Below, one piece after another: positions 35,596-43,250 of a DNA stretch of 64,000 bases. The position numbers were made by a program, and so were the translations under genes. The DNA is from Geminicoccaceae bacterium (lineage in GTDB: Bacteria > Pseudomonadota > Alphaproteobacteria > Geminicoccales > Geminicoccaceae), in NCBI GenBank assembly GCA_028279345.1, contig JANQNY010000078.1:24455-88454 (forward strand). The letters are read 5' to 3'. A model generated the notes under the pieces. It saw only the letters and a list, made by a program, of their open reading frames with translations. It had not been told where the DNA came from and made no database searches. How positions within the stretch are numbered: position 1 is the first letter of the stretch; each line of letters begins with the position of its first letter.

Positions 35596-36459
35596 TCAGC
35601 CGAAGCGCCCGCTCCACGCTGCCATGAGGCACCGGGCCGTCGTCCATGGAGGCCGCTCGGTGAGGCGGCCGTCGAAGACGTCGAACTCGCGGGCATCAAG
35701 TCGGGCGAGATCCTGGCGAGCGAGTACCGCGGGGACGAACGCCGCGGCGAGTCTGCGCGGCTGGCGCTTGCCAACGGCCCCCAACAACGCGCGAGCGCGC
35801 TCCACGAGTTCTGCAACCACCGGACGCAGGGCGGCGGCGTCCGGATTGGACCGCAGCGCCTCGGCGCTCGTGCCGTGGGCAGCCAGGAGGTCCTTCGGCA
35901 AGAGCGGCTGGGCGCGTCGCAGCACAAAGGGGACCGCCCGAACGATGCCCAGGATGCCGTAGGCTGTGCCGACGTTCAGGGCCGCCGTGGCGGCGGCCTC
36001 GTCGGCGCCCACCAACGTCGCGGCGGCGCGATTGAGCGCACCGGCCGTCGCCCGGGCGTGCCCCTCGACATCCTCGGCGCGCCTGAGCGGCGTCGCGTCG
36101 AGCTCGCGCTCACGCGCATCGACGAGCGCCAGCAGCACCACCGGAGTGAGCCGCTCGGCGAGCCCTACCGAGGCCATCGATGCCAGTGTCGGGGACGCGG
36201 GGGGCTGGTCGTTGCCGAGCGTGCTGAGCATGTCCCGCCACCATTGCAGGCGGATGAGCCCGGCCACCGGCTCGCCCGCATGATCGGCGATGCGCGCGAG
36301 CTCGAGGTTGAAGTGGAAGAGTGCCAGCAAAGCCGGCCGATCCGCGGACGCCGCCAGCAGCACCTGGAGATACCGGTCATGGTCGGCGGTTCGCAGCGCG
36401 TCGAGCGTGTCGCTGTCCGCGGAACCTTCCGAACGATTGCGACGTTCGTTTGACATCAT
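35596..36459 (-). CDS. Squalene/phytoene synthase-fold protein, NDUFAF6-like
   Basis: A 287-residue protein with the isoprenoid synthase class 1 fold. The region LFHFNLELARIADHAGEPVAGLIRLQWWRDML corresponds to the first motif of squalene/phytoene synthases, but the Asp-rich DDxxD is not conserved (ADH occurs instead), and LNVGTAYGILGIVRAVPFVLRRAQPLLPKDLLAAHG is the second motif with the catalytic acid pair also altered. This pattern is that of NDUFAF6-type proteins associated with complex I assembly rather than carotenoid or hopanoid enzymes. The gene is divergent from sodB. Two adjacent ATG codons (36459, 36456) are possible starts. Confidence 0.8.
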   Translation of the reverse strand: MMSNERRNRSEGSADSDTLDALRTADHDRYLQVLLAASADRPALLALFHFNLELARIADHAGEPVAGLIRLQWWRDMLSTLGNDQPPASPTLASMASVGLAERLTPVVLLALVDARERELDATPLRRAEDVEGHARATAGALNRAAATLVGADEAAATAALNVGTAYGILGIVRAVPFVLRRAQPLLPKDLLAAHGTSAEALRSNPDAAALRPVVAELVERARALLGAVGKRQPRRLAAAFVPAVLARQDLARLDAREFDVFDGRLTERPPWTTARCLMAAWSGRFG

Positions 36460-36515
36460 GAGGGGCGCGCGTATGTGTCCCGGTGTCCCGCAGACGTTCC
36501 GCTTCCGGAGGACAC

Positions 36516-37103
36516 ATGGCTTTCGAACTTCCGCCGCTGCCTTACGCCCACGACGCCCTCGAGCCCTATATGGGCCGGGAGACACTGGAGCTGCATCATG
36601 GCAAGCATCACAACACCTATGTGGTGAACCTCAACAATCTCGTCGACGGCGCCGGTCTCGCCGGCAAAGGTCTCGACGAGGTGGTGGTCGAAGGCTTCAA
36701 GGCCGGCAATGCCGGCATCATCAACAATGCCGGCCAGCACTGGAACCACAACCTGTTCTGGCGGATCATGAAGAAGGACGCGGGTGGCCCGCAGGGCGAG
36801 CTCAAGCGTCGGATCGATCAGGACTTCGGGTCGCTGGAGCAGATGAAGGAGACCTTCAAGGCCGCCGCGACGGGCCAGTTCGGCTCGGGTTGGGCCTGGC
36901 TCGTCGTCGATGGCGACAAGCTCGACGTGATGAAGACGCCCAACGGCGAGAACCCACTCATGCACGGCAAGAAGGCCCTGATGGGCATCGACGTCTGGGA
37001 GCACGCCTATTACCTCGACTACCGCAATCGGCGTCCCGACTACGTCCAGGCGTGGCTCGACCACCTCGTGAACTGGGACGAGGTCGAAGCCGGTCTGAGC
37101 TGA
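36516..37103 (+). CDS. sodB: Superoxide dismutase, iron type
   Basis: A 195-residue Fe/Mn superoxide dismutase. Metal ligands H27 (LELHHGKHH), H78 (QHWNHNLFW), D159 and H163 (GIDVWEHAYYLDY) are all present. Glutamine in AGQHWNH at the position 69 equivalent and FGSGWAWL point to the iron-using class, although cambialistic enzymes exist. ATG at 36516 follows CGGAGGA. Followed by a strong hairpin terminator, so monocistronic. Cytosolic: there is no signal peptide. Confidence 0.96.
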   Translation: MAFELPPLPYAHDALEPYMGRETLELHHGKHHNTYVVNLNNLVDGAGLAGKGLDEVVVEGFKAGNAGIINNAGQHWNHNLFWRIMKKDAGGPQGELKRRIDQDFGSLEQMKETFKAAATGQFGSGWAWLVVDGDKLDVMKTPNGENPLMHGKKALMGIDVWEHAYYLDYRNRRPDYVQAWLDHLVNWDEVEAGLS

Positions 37104-37144
37104 GGCCTTCGACCGATGGGGCGAAGCCTGCGCTCGAGAGACGC

Positions 37145-37172
37145 ACGGCGCCGCGGTTAGCCGCGGCGCCGT
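37145..37172 (+). terminator. Terminator hairpin after sodB
   Basis: A perfect 12-base stem (arm ACGGCGCCGCGG, 37145-37156, with its exact complement at 37161-37172) around a four-base TTAG loop, 41 bases past the sodB stop, followed by CTT. The stem is extremely stable; the following T run is short. Confidence 0.75.
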
Positions 37173-37368
37173 CTTCGTGCGAGCGATAAGGGCCGGGCGT
37201 CGTTCAGCCAGATAGCAGGCACTCGGCTGCCGAAACGTCGGCCCCGCCTCATTTGCTCACGCAACGTTAGGTCGAGTTCGAAGCGTCGCATAAACGGGGG
37301 CTTTTCGCTGCCGGGGTGCGCCGGTAACGACAGGGCAAGGAATGTCTGCTCCGAGGTGAACCCGCCGC

Positions 37369-39756
37369 ATGCGCGGAGACATCATCGACACGCGGGAGGA
37401 TCCGTTCTCAGGTGCGCGCGAACGGCGGCGACGCTTTGCGCAGCTTGCTTTCCCCTTCCTCACCGCCCTGCTGCTCGTGGCGGCGATCGCGGCCATCACC
37501 CTCTACACCGCGCACATCAACCGCCGCGATGCGCTCGAGCTCACAGATCAGATGGTTCATGCGCTGCAACGTTCCGTGCGCGCGGAGGTTGCCGCCTATC
37601 TGGCGCCGACCAAAGCGGCGGTGACGCTGCTCGCCGAGGTGGCGGCCGAGAGCGGTGTTAGTGGTCGCGGCGACAATGATCGCCTGCTGGAACGTGCGAT
37701 GCGGCAGGCGCTTCGCCAGACCCCGCCGCTCGCCGCGGTCTTCGTCGGCGACACGGAGGGCGACTTCGTGATGGTCCAGCGGGCCGATGCCGGGGTGGTG
37801 ACCAAGCTCATCGCCGCGAGTGGCGGTCCACGCGAGGTGCGCTGGGTGGAACGAGCCGGTGGCGTCGTCGTGGCCGAGCGGGAAGAGCAGGGGGACACCT
37901 TCGATCCGGCGACGCGGCCTTGGTTCGCCGATGCGGTCGCGAGCGACGACGTTGCCTTTAGCCATGTCTATCGCTTCTTCACGAGCCAGCGGCTCGGCGT
38001 GACCGTGTCCGTCCAGGTGGAGACGGAAGGCGAGCTGCCGCCGACCGTTGCTGGCGCCGATCTGGAGCTTGACGAGATCGGCCGGTTTCTGGACGCGCTC
38101 GCATTGGGCGCGGGCAGCCGCGCCGGTGTGGTCGGTGGGGACGGAACGCTGGTTGCTGTGCGCGGCGGCGACGCGCAGGTCGACGACGTGCCGACGATCG
38201 ACGGCCACGGCGACCGCGTGCTCGCCGAGGCGTTCGAGCGCTTTCGGATCAACCGCGCTTCGGCGGGCTTCGTCTACATCGACGGCCGGCCCTACGTCGC
38301 CGCCATCGCGCCGCTGGCCGATCTCGTGCGTCGGGACTGGTGGCTCTTCCTGCTCGTGCCGGAGGAGAGCGCCATCGGCTTCGTCGCAGACAACACGCGA
38401 ACCTCACTTGCCCTCTCGTCCGTGGTCGTGCTGCTGGCGATGAGCGTCGCCGCACTGCTCACCCTGCAGGGCCTACAGTCCGACGCTCGCGCGCAGCGGG
38501 CCTCACGCTCCGAGAGGGCCGTCCGTGATCAGCAGGACACGCTCGAAGCCCTGGCGGCGCTCGAAGGCTTGGTCGATCCTGCCGACGAGGTGAGCCTGCG
38601 CCGCTTCGCGACCGTCGCGGCGGATGCCGCGGAAGCTCGGCGCGTGGCGATCTGGTGGCTGAGTGCCGCCGGCGACCGGCTCGTCAGCGTCGAGACCTAT
38701 GATCGCGAGGCGCACGGCCACACGGCGGCAGCGACGCTGCCGCGGGAGCATCTCGGGGCGGCCTGGGAGGCGCTCACATCCAGTGCCGGTCTCAGGGTTT
38801 CCGCCGATGATCACGGCGACACCGCGTCCCACATTCGACAGATTTACCTCCGCGGTGTCGGCTCCGAGCATCTGGACGTGGTGCCGATCACGAGAGGCGG
38901 GCGCGTGCTCGGCTCGCTCTGGTTCGAGGACGCGAACCCCGAGGCGGCGGTCATCGGCCACCCGAGCCTCGTGCATGTGATGGCGCGGATGATTGCGCCC
39001 CGTCTCGAACGAATGCGGCAAGCGGACCGTGGGGGCAGTGTCGACGCCACCGCACCGGAGCCATTGCTGCCAACGGCTGCGGGGCCGACCACCGTTGCCG
39101 CGGGTGCTGCGCGACGCACCTTCATCGCCGTGGAGCGCGACCGCGCATTGTTGCGCAGATTGCGCGAGCACGGCGGCACGGATGCCATGCTGGCGACGCT
39201 CCATCCGCGTGTCGCCGTGCTGCATCTCGACCTCGGCGACGCCCTCGCGCTGGCCGGAGAGGGGCCTGCCGATGCGGCGGCCGACCAGCGTCCGGCCTTG
39301 GCGACGCTCGCCGCGGAGATCAGCGCAGCCGCCGAGCAGCGAGAGATCGCGTATCTGAAGCTCCTGGGCAGTGTCATCGTGGCCGCCGACGGCTTCGAGG
39401 GTGGCCCTGACGGCGATGTGCGCGCGGCCACGATGGCCGACTTTGCGTTGGCGGTGCAGCCCGCCTGCCGCACGGCCGAACGGCATTCGGGGCGCCGCAC
39501 GGCCTTTCGCATGGGTCTCGACATCGGTGCGGCGTTCGGCGCATCGGTGGGGTTCGGCGACGTCGGCTTCAACCTCTGGGGCGACGCAAGCCGACTGGCG
39601 CAGCGGATGGCGGAATCGGCTCCACCGGGCGCCATTCAGGTGAGCCAGGCCGCCTATGATCGGCTCGGCGAGGATTTCCTGCTCCGGCGCCGCGGCAGCT
39701 TCTTCATCGACGGTGTCGGCGAGACCGACACCTACATCCTGGCCGGGCGGCTCTAG
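37369..39756 (+). CDS. Membrane receptor with degenerate adenylate/guanylate cyclase domain
   Basis: A 795-residue protein. TM1 is at ~26-48, followed by a periplasmic dCACHE-like sensor (~50-345, with the RPWFADA motif at 183-189), TM2 at ~346-367, a short coiled coil, a GAF domain (~400-545) and a C-terminal class III cyclase-fold domain (~585-795). The cyclase keeps the first metal aspartate D621 and K664, but the second metal aspartate is S668 (LLGSVI), the adenine-binding position is N735 and the transition-state asparagine is R742 (WGDASRLAQR). It is therefore predicted to be inactive as a cyclase and to act as a ligand-responsive switch. Its TAG shares a base with the MlaE-type gene. 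Confidence 0.85.
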   Translation: MRGDIIDTREDPFSGARERRRRFAQLAFPFLTALLLVAAIAAITLYTAHINRRDALELTDQMVHALQRSVRAEVAAYLAPTKAAVTLLAEVAAESGVSGRGDNDRLLERAMRQALRQTPPLAAVFVGDTEGDFVMVQRADAGVVTKLIAASGGPREVRWVERAGGVVVAEREEQGDTFDPATRPWFADAVASDDVAFSHVYRFFTSQRLGVTVSVQVETEGELPPTVAGADLELDEIGRFLDALALGAGSRAGVVGGDGTLVAVRGGDAQVDDVPTIDGHGDRVLAEAFERFRINRASAGFVYIDGRPYVAAIAPLADLVRRDWWLFLLVPEESAIGFVADNTRTSLALSSVVVLLAMSVAALLTLQGLQSDARAQRASRSERAVRDQQDTLEALAALEGLVDPADEVSLRRFATVAADAAEARRVAIWWLSAAGDRLVSVETYDREAHGHTAAATLPREHLGAAWEALTSSAGLRVSADDHGDTASHIRQIYLRGVGSEHLDVVPITRGGRVLGSLWFEDANPEAAVIGHPSLVHVMARMIAPRLERMRQADRGGSVDATAPEPLLPTAAGPTTVAAGAARRTFIAVERDRALLRRLREHGGTDAMLATLHPRVAVLHLDLGDALALAGEGPADAAADQRPALATLAAEISAAAEQREIAYLKLLGSVIVAADGFEGGPDGDVRAATMADFALAVQPACRTAERHSGRRTAFRMGLDIGAAFGASVGFGDVGFNLWGDASRLAQRMAESAPPGAIQVSQAAYDRLGEDFLLRRRGSFFIDGVGETDTYILAGRL

Positions 39757-40544
39757 TGGCCGGTGCGGCGGTGCGGTGGCTGCGCGGCCCTTGGGACTGG
39801 CTCGCGGGCACTTGGCCGGTCCTGGTGGTGGCGGTGGTGGCGTCGAGCGTCTGGTGGGCCCTGCGCCCGCTGAGCTGGCGACGGCCGGTGCGCGACGAGT
39901 TCTGGCGTTTCGCCGCGTTGGCAGGGATCGGCTCGTTGCGGCCGATCGTGATCGCGGCGGCGCTGGTGGGAATCGGGCTCGTCGGCCAAGCCATCATCCT
40001 GCTCGATGCCGTGGGCCAACGCGAAGCGGTGCTGACGACGCTTCTCACCTTTCTCATCCGCGAGGCCACACCGATCGTCGTCGGTCTCGTTACGCTCGGT
40101 CGGGCGGGATTGATCAATCTCGATGAGCTGGGCGCCATGCGGTCCGCCGGGACCGTTCGCACGCTCGAAGCCCAGGGTCTCGATCCGCTCCTGCTTTTCG
40201 TCATGCCGCGGACGCTGGCGCTCGGCTTGTGCACCTTCGCCCACGCGGTCGTGTTCCTCGCCGTGTCGGTGATGGTCGGCAACATCACCGCGCAGGTGCT
40301 GGGCGTTGCCGTCGATGACCTGGCGAGCACGGCGCGCCACACCCTGCGCGTCATGGGCGAGGTCGGCGTCTTCGTCCTGCCGGTGAAGACGCTGCTGATC
40401 GGCTTTGCGATCGCGGCGACCACCAGCGTGAGCGCGCTGATGGTGGCCGACCGGCGCGTGGACCTCGATCTCATGCCCCGCGGCTTCTTCCGCGCGCTGT
40501 TCGCACTGTTCACCGTTTCCCTGCTCGGCAGCGTGGTCCTGTGA
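39756..40544 (+). CDS. MlaE-type ABC transporter permease
   Basis: A 262-residue inner-membrane permease of the MlaE family, which serves MCE lipid transporters that move phospholipids or other hydrophobic molecules across the envelope. It has about five or six hydrophobic helices and the conserved core TLLTFLIREATPIVVGLVTLGRAGLINLDELGAMR and EAQGLDPLLLFVMPR, the coupling-helix region that contacts the ATPase. GTG start overlapping the receptor stop by one base. Its end overlaps the pseudo-ATPase gene by four bases. Confidence 0.93.
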   Translation: MAGAAVRWLRGPWDWLAGTWPVLVVAVVASSVWWALRPLSWRRPVRDEFWRFAALAGIGSLRPIVIAAALVGIGLVGQAIILLDAVGQREAVLTTLLTFLIREATPIVVGLVTLGRAGLINLDELGAMRSAGTVRTLEAQGLDPLLLFVMPRTLALGLCTFAHAVVFLAVSVMVGNITAQVLGVAVDDLASTARHTLRVMGEVGVFVLPVKTLLIGFAIAATTSVSALMVADRRVDLDLMPRGFFRALFALFTVSLLGSVVL

Positions 40545-41242
40545 GCGTTGTGTTGGAGCGGGCGCCGGTATTGCGTTTCGATGCGGTCACCATCGATGTG
40601 CCGCTCGAGGGCCTCGGGCATCTCGAACTCGAGGGCACCCTTCGCGGCGGCGATCTATGGCTCATCCAGACGGACGACGAGGCTCTGGGGCAGGCGCTGA
40701 TCGACGCCGCGACCGGCCTGACGGCGCCGCGGCGGGGCGCTGTCCGCTTCCTCGGCCACGATTGGGCGGTCATGCCGGATGGGTTCCGCGACGCGTTGCG
40801 TGGGCGGATCGGGCTGATCCCACGACGCGGCCTCTTCCTGCCGTATGCCGATCTGGCGGCCAGCACGCTGATCGCGGCACGCTTCCATCGGACGGCCGAC
40901 GATCGCGCCCTGGTCGTTGCAGCGGATGGCCTCGCCCGCCGGTTCGGGCTACCTGGCCTCGCGCGTGACGCGTCCGTGCGCGACATGTCGGTCGACGCGC
41001 TGCGCGCAGCGTGCGTGCGTGCCTTCCTGGGCGAGCCGTCCCTGGTGCTGGTGGAGAGCCGTCCGCTGCCCTGGACAGACGAGCTGCTGCAACCTCTTGT
41101 CGACGCGATGCAGCACGTGCGTGACCGCGGCGGCAGTGTCATCTGGTGCTTGCAGGATGACCCGGTATTCGACGACGCGGCGATGCCGGCAACCGAGCGG
41201 TTGCGGGTGAGAGGCCGGAGACTGCAGCAGGTGGACACATGA
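40541..41242 (+). CDS. Degenerate ABC ATPase (MlaF position) lacking nucleotide motifs
   Basis: A 233-residue protein in the place of the MlaF ATPase, with the right length and the same overall pattern of strands and helices. However, the Walker A glycine-lysine loop is absent (the site reads LIQTDDEALGQALIDAATGL), the Q-loop glutamine is missing (IPRRGLF), the LSGGQ signature is MSVDALRA, Walker B ends LVLVES and the H-loop histidine is replaced (VIWCLQDD). It therefore probably cannot bind or hydrolyse ATP. It overlaps the permease and MCE genes by four bases each, so it is maintained as part of the complex. Alternative: a diverged ATPase using unconventional residues. Confidence 0.8.
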   Translation: MSVVLERAPVLRFDAVTIDVPLEGLGHLELEGTLRGGDLWLIQTDDEALGQALIDAATGLTAPRRGAVRFLGHDWAVMPDGFRDALRGRIGLIPRRGLFLPYADLAASTLIAARFHRTADDRALVVAADGLARRFGLPGLARDASVRDMSVDALRAACVRAFLGEPSLVLVESRPLPWTDELLQPLVDAMQHVRDRGGSVIWCLQDDPVFDDAAMPATERLRVRGRRLQQVDT

Positions 41243-42294
41243 CCGGCGAGCGGCGGCCCAGGCTCGGGCGCGCGCGCGGCGGCGCCGGCCTGTTCTTGAT
41301 CTTCTGCGCGGCGGTTTTCTTCTTCGCCGTGTTCCAGGCCGGACTGTTGGAGCCGTTCTTGCGGCAGACCTCGACGCTGCGCGTGCTGCTGCCGGAGAGT
41401 GGTCTCGCCGGCCTCGGGCCAGGCGCTCAGGTCAGGCTCTTCGGCTCGCCCGTCGGCGAGGTGACGCGTGTGGTGATCAGGCCCGACGAGCCGTTCTACG
41501 CCGAGACCCAGGTCGACGACACCATGCTGGACTTCATCCGCCAGGACAGCCGCGTCTTCATCCGGCTGCAGTTTGGCGTGGCGGGTGCGGCGTTCCTCGA
41601 CATCACCCGTGGGACGGGCGCGGAGCTGGACTGGGACTTCGCCGTGCTTCAGGCCGAGCTCGAGCAGGCGCCGACGGAAGGGATCGGGGCGCTCATCGAT
41701 GAGGCTCGCGAACGCATCTTCCCGCTCGTCGAGGAGGCGACCCGAACCGTCCGGCTCGCGGGCGAGGTCATCGAGACGCTGTTGGAGCCCGACAGCGCGC
41801 TCTGGTCGATGCTCGCGCGTTTCGACGAGCTCAGCGCCGGCATCGCGGCAGGCGAGGGGACGTTGGGTCGGCTGCTGCAGGATGAGACGCTGGTCCTCGG
41901 TCTGGAGACCGCGGTCGTGCAGCTCAACCAACAGGTGGCCGCCCTGGCGCCGCTCCTGGCCGACCTCGGCCAGGCCGGCGGCACCGCGGTGCGGATCGCG
42001 GAGAACGTGGCGGACGGCACCGAGGAGCTGCCGACGCTGGTGAACCAGCTGCAGACCACGCTCCGCGCGGTCGATATCCTGCTCGGCGAGACGGCGACGG
42101 CGATGCCGGCGTTCGAGGACGCCGCTCTGAACGCCGGGGATTCGCTGGAGGCGTTGCCCGAGGTTCTGCGGCGGACCGGACAGACTCTGGCACAGCTTGA
42201 GGACCTGCTCGACACGTTGCGTCGGAGCTGGCTGATCGGCGGTGGCGGCACGGCGACGGGCGAGCCGCTCACCCCGTCGGATGTCCGACCTTGA
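41239..42294 (+). CDS. MlaD-like MCE-domain protein
   Basis: A 351-residue membrane-anchored periplasmic protein. An N-terminal helix (~18-36, GAGLFLIFCAAVFFFAVFQ) precedes one MCE domain (~45-130; LRVLLPESGLAGLGPGAQVRLFGSPVGEVTRV is its start) and a long helical C-terminal region with repeated heptads (~150-330), as in MCE proteins that form hexameric rings or needles through which lipids pass. The unusually long helical tail suggests a tubular extension rather than the short MlaD form. The ATG at 41239 overlaps the upstream gene by four bases. Confidence 0.92.
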   Translation: MTGERRPRLGRARGGAGLFLIFCAAVFFFAVFQAGLLEPFLRQTSTLRVLLPESGLAGLGPGAQVRLFGSPVGEVTRVVIRPDEPFYAETQVDDTMLDFIRQDSRVFIRLQFGVAGAAFLDITRGTGAELDWDFAVLQAELEQAPTEGIGALIDEARERIFPLVEEATRTVRLAGEVIETLLEPDSALWSMLARFDELSAGIAAGEGTLGRLLQDETLVLGLETAVVQLNQQVAALAPLLADLGQAGGTAVRIAENVADGTEELPTLVNQLQTTLRAVDILLGETATAMPAFEDAALNAGDSLEALPEVLRRTGQTLAQLEDLLDTLRRSWLIGGGGTATGEPLTPSDVRP

Positions 42295-43175
42295 GGGCGG
42301 CGGCGCTCGGCCTATTGGCTGTGCTTGCCGCTTGTGGAGGCACGCCACCGCCCGCCGGCACGCGCGACGGAGAGACGGCCTTGCGTGTCGCGCGTGGCGA
42401 CTTCGCCCGCCATCGCTACGCGCAGGCCGCCGATTCCTACAGCCGGGCGCTCGAAGCCGCGTGGCGCCTCGACGATCCTCGGTTGCTCGCGACCGTCGGT
42501 GGCGAGCGCGCGCTTGCCTTGCTGCGGGCCGGGCAGGCGGTCTCCGCACTCGATGCCGCTGAGATGACGAGCGCGGAGCTGGCGCGCCGTGGCCAGACTC
42601 TGCCGCCCTTGCTGGTGCTCACGGCGGCCGCGGCCGAAGTCGAGCTCGGCCGCTTCGATGCGGCGAGCCGACGGTTGCGGTCGCTAGGGGCGGGTGCCTC
42701 GACCGATCCGCTCGTTGCCGGTCGCAGGGCCTATCTGGAAGGCCGCATCGCGGCGGCGACGGGCGACCGCGTGGGCTTGCGCGCGAGCATTGCGGGACTG
42801 CCCACCGCGGGGCCGCCGACGCTGGCGGCCGATCGGCTCGAGCTGGAGGCCCGGAGCCTTCTGCTCGATCGGCGGGCGGCTCCGGCACTCGACGCCCTGC
42901 TCGAGCTGAAGGAGCAGCGCGAGCAACTCGACCAACTGGCCGCCGTGGGAGAGGCGCTGGCGCTCGCGGGCGAGGCTGCGGCGATGACCGGTGATGCCGC
43001 CGCTGCGGGCGATCTGTATCTGCGTGCGGCGCGCAACGCCTACGCGCTCGATCGCGCAGAGCTTGCGCACACACGCCTGGAGCTGAGCCGCGCTCAGGCC
43101 AGCGTGGCGGGGGATCCTGAGCTTGTTCGCGCGATTGAGCTGCTCGCCGAGCGCCTTCCCGACGACACCGCCTGA
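42291..43175 (+). CDS. Lipoprotein with helical (TPR-like) repeats
   Basis: A 294-residue predicted lipoprotein. A short hydrophobic signal ends at the lipobox VLAAC, putting lipidated cysteine at residue 15. The mature protein is almost wholly alpha-helical and alanine/leucine-rich with TPR-like pairs (ARHRYAQAADSYSRALEAAW, AELARRGQ, AASRRLRSLGAG). The TTG start overlaps the MCE gene by four bases. The position resembles the outer-membrane lipoprotein at the end of MCE operons (PqiC or MlaA slot), but the sequence does not match those families, so a distinct docking role is possible. Confidence 0.75.
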   Translation: MRAAALGLLAVLAACGGTPPPAGTRDGETALRVARGDFARHRYAQAADSYSRALEAAWRLDDPRLLATVGGERALALLRAGQAVSALDAAEMTSAELARRGQTLPPLLVLTAAAAEVELGRFDAASRRLRSLGAGASTDPLVAGRRAYLEGRIAAATGDRVGLRASIAGLPTAGPPTLAADRLELEARSLLLDRRAAPALDALLELKEQREQLDQLAAVGEALALAGEAAAMTGDAAAAGDLYLRAARNAYALDRAELAHTRLELSRAQASVAGDPELVRAIELLAERLPDDTA

Positions 43176-43250
43176 ACGGCATCGTCGACGCGCTTGAGTG
43201 CTTGCCGCGCGTCGGCCACACAGGGTTGTTCGGCGATCGGTGGAGTGCGG

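Noticed and set aside
43194..43250. Upstream TTG start for the molybdenum hydroxylase
   Set aside because: Adds 19 residues of unrelated sequence and lacks a ribosome-binding site, whereas ATG 43251 has one.
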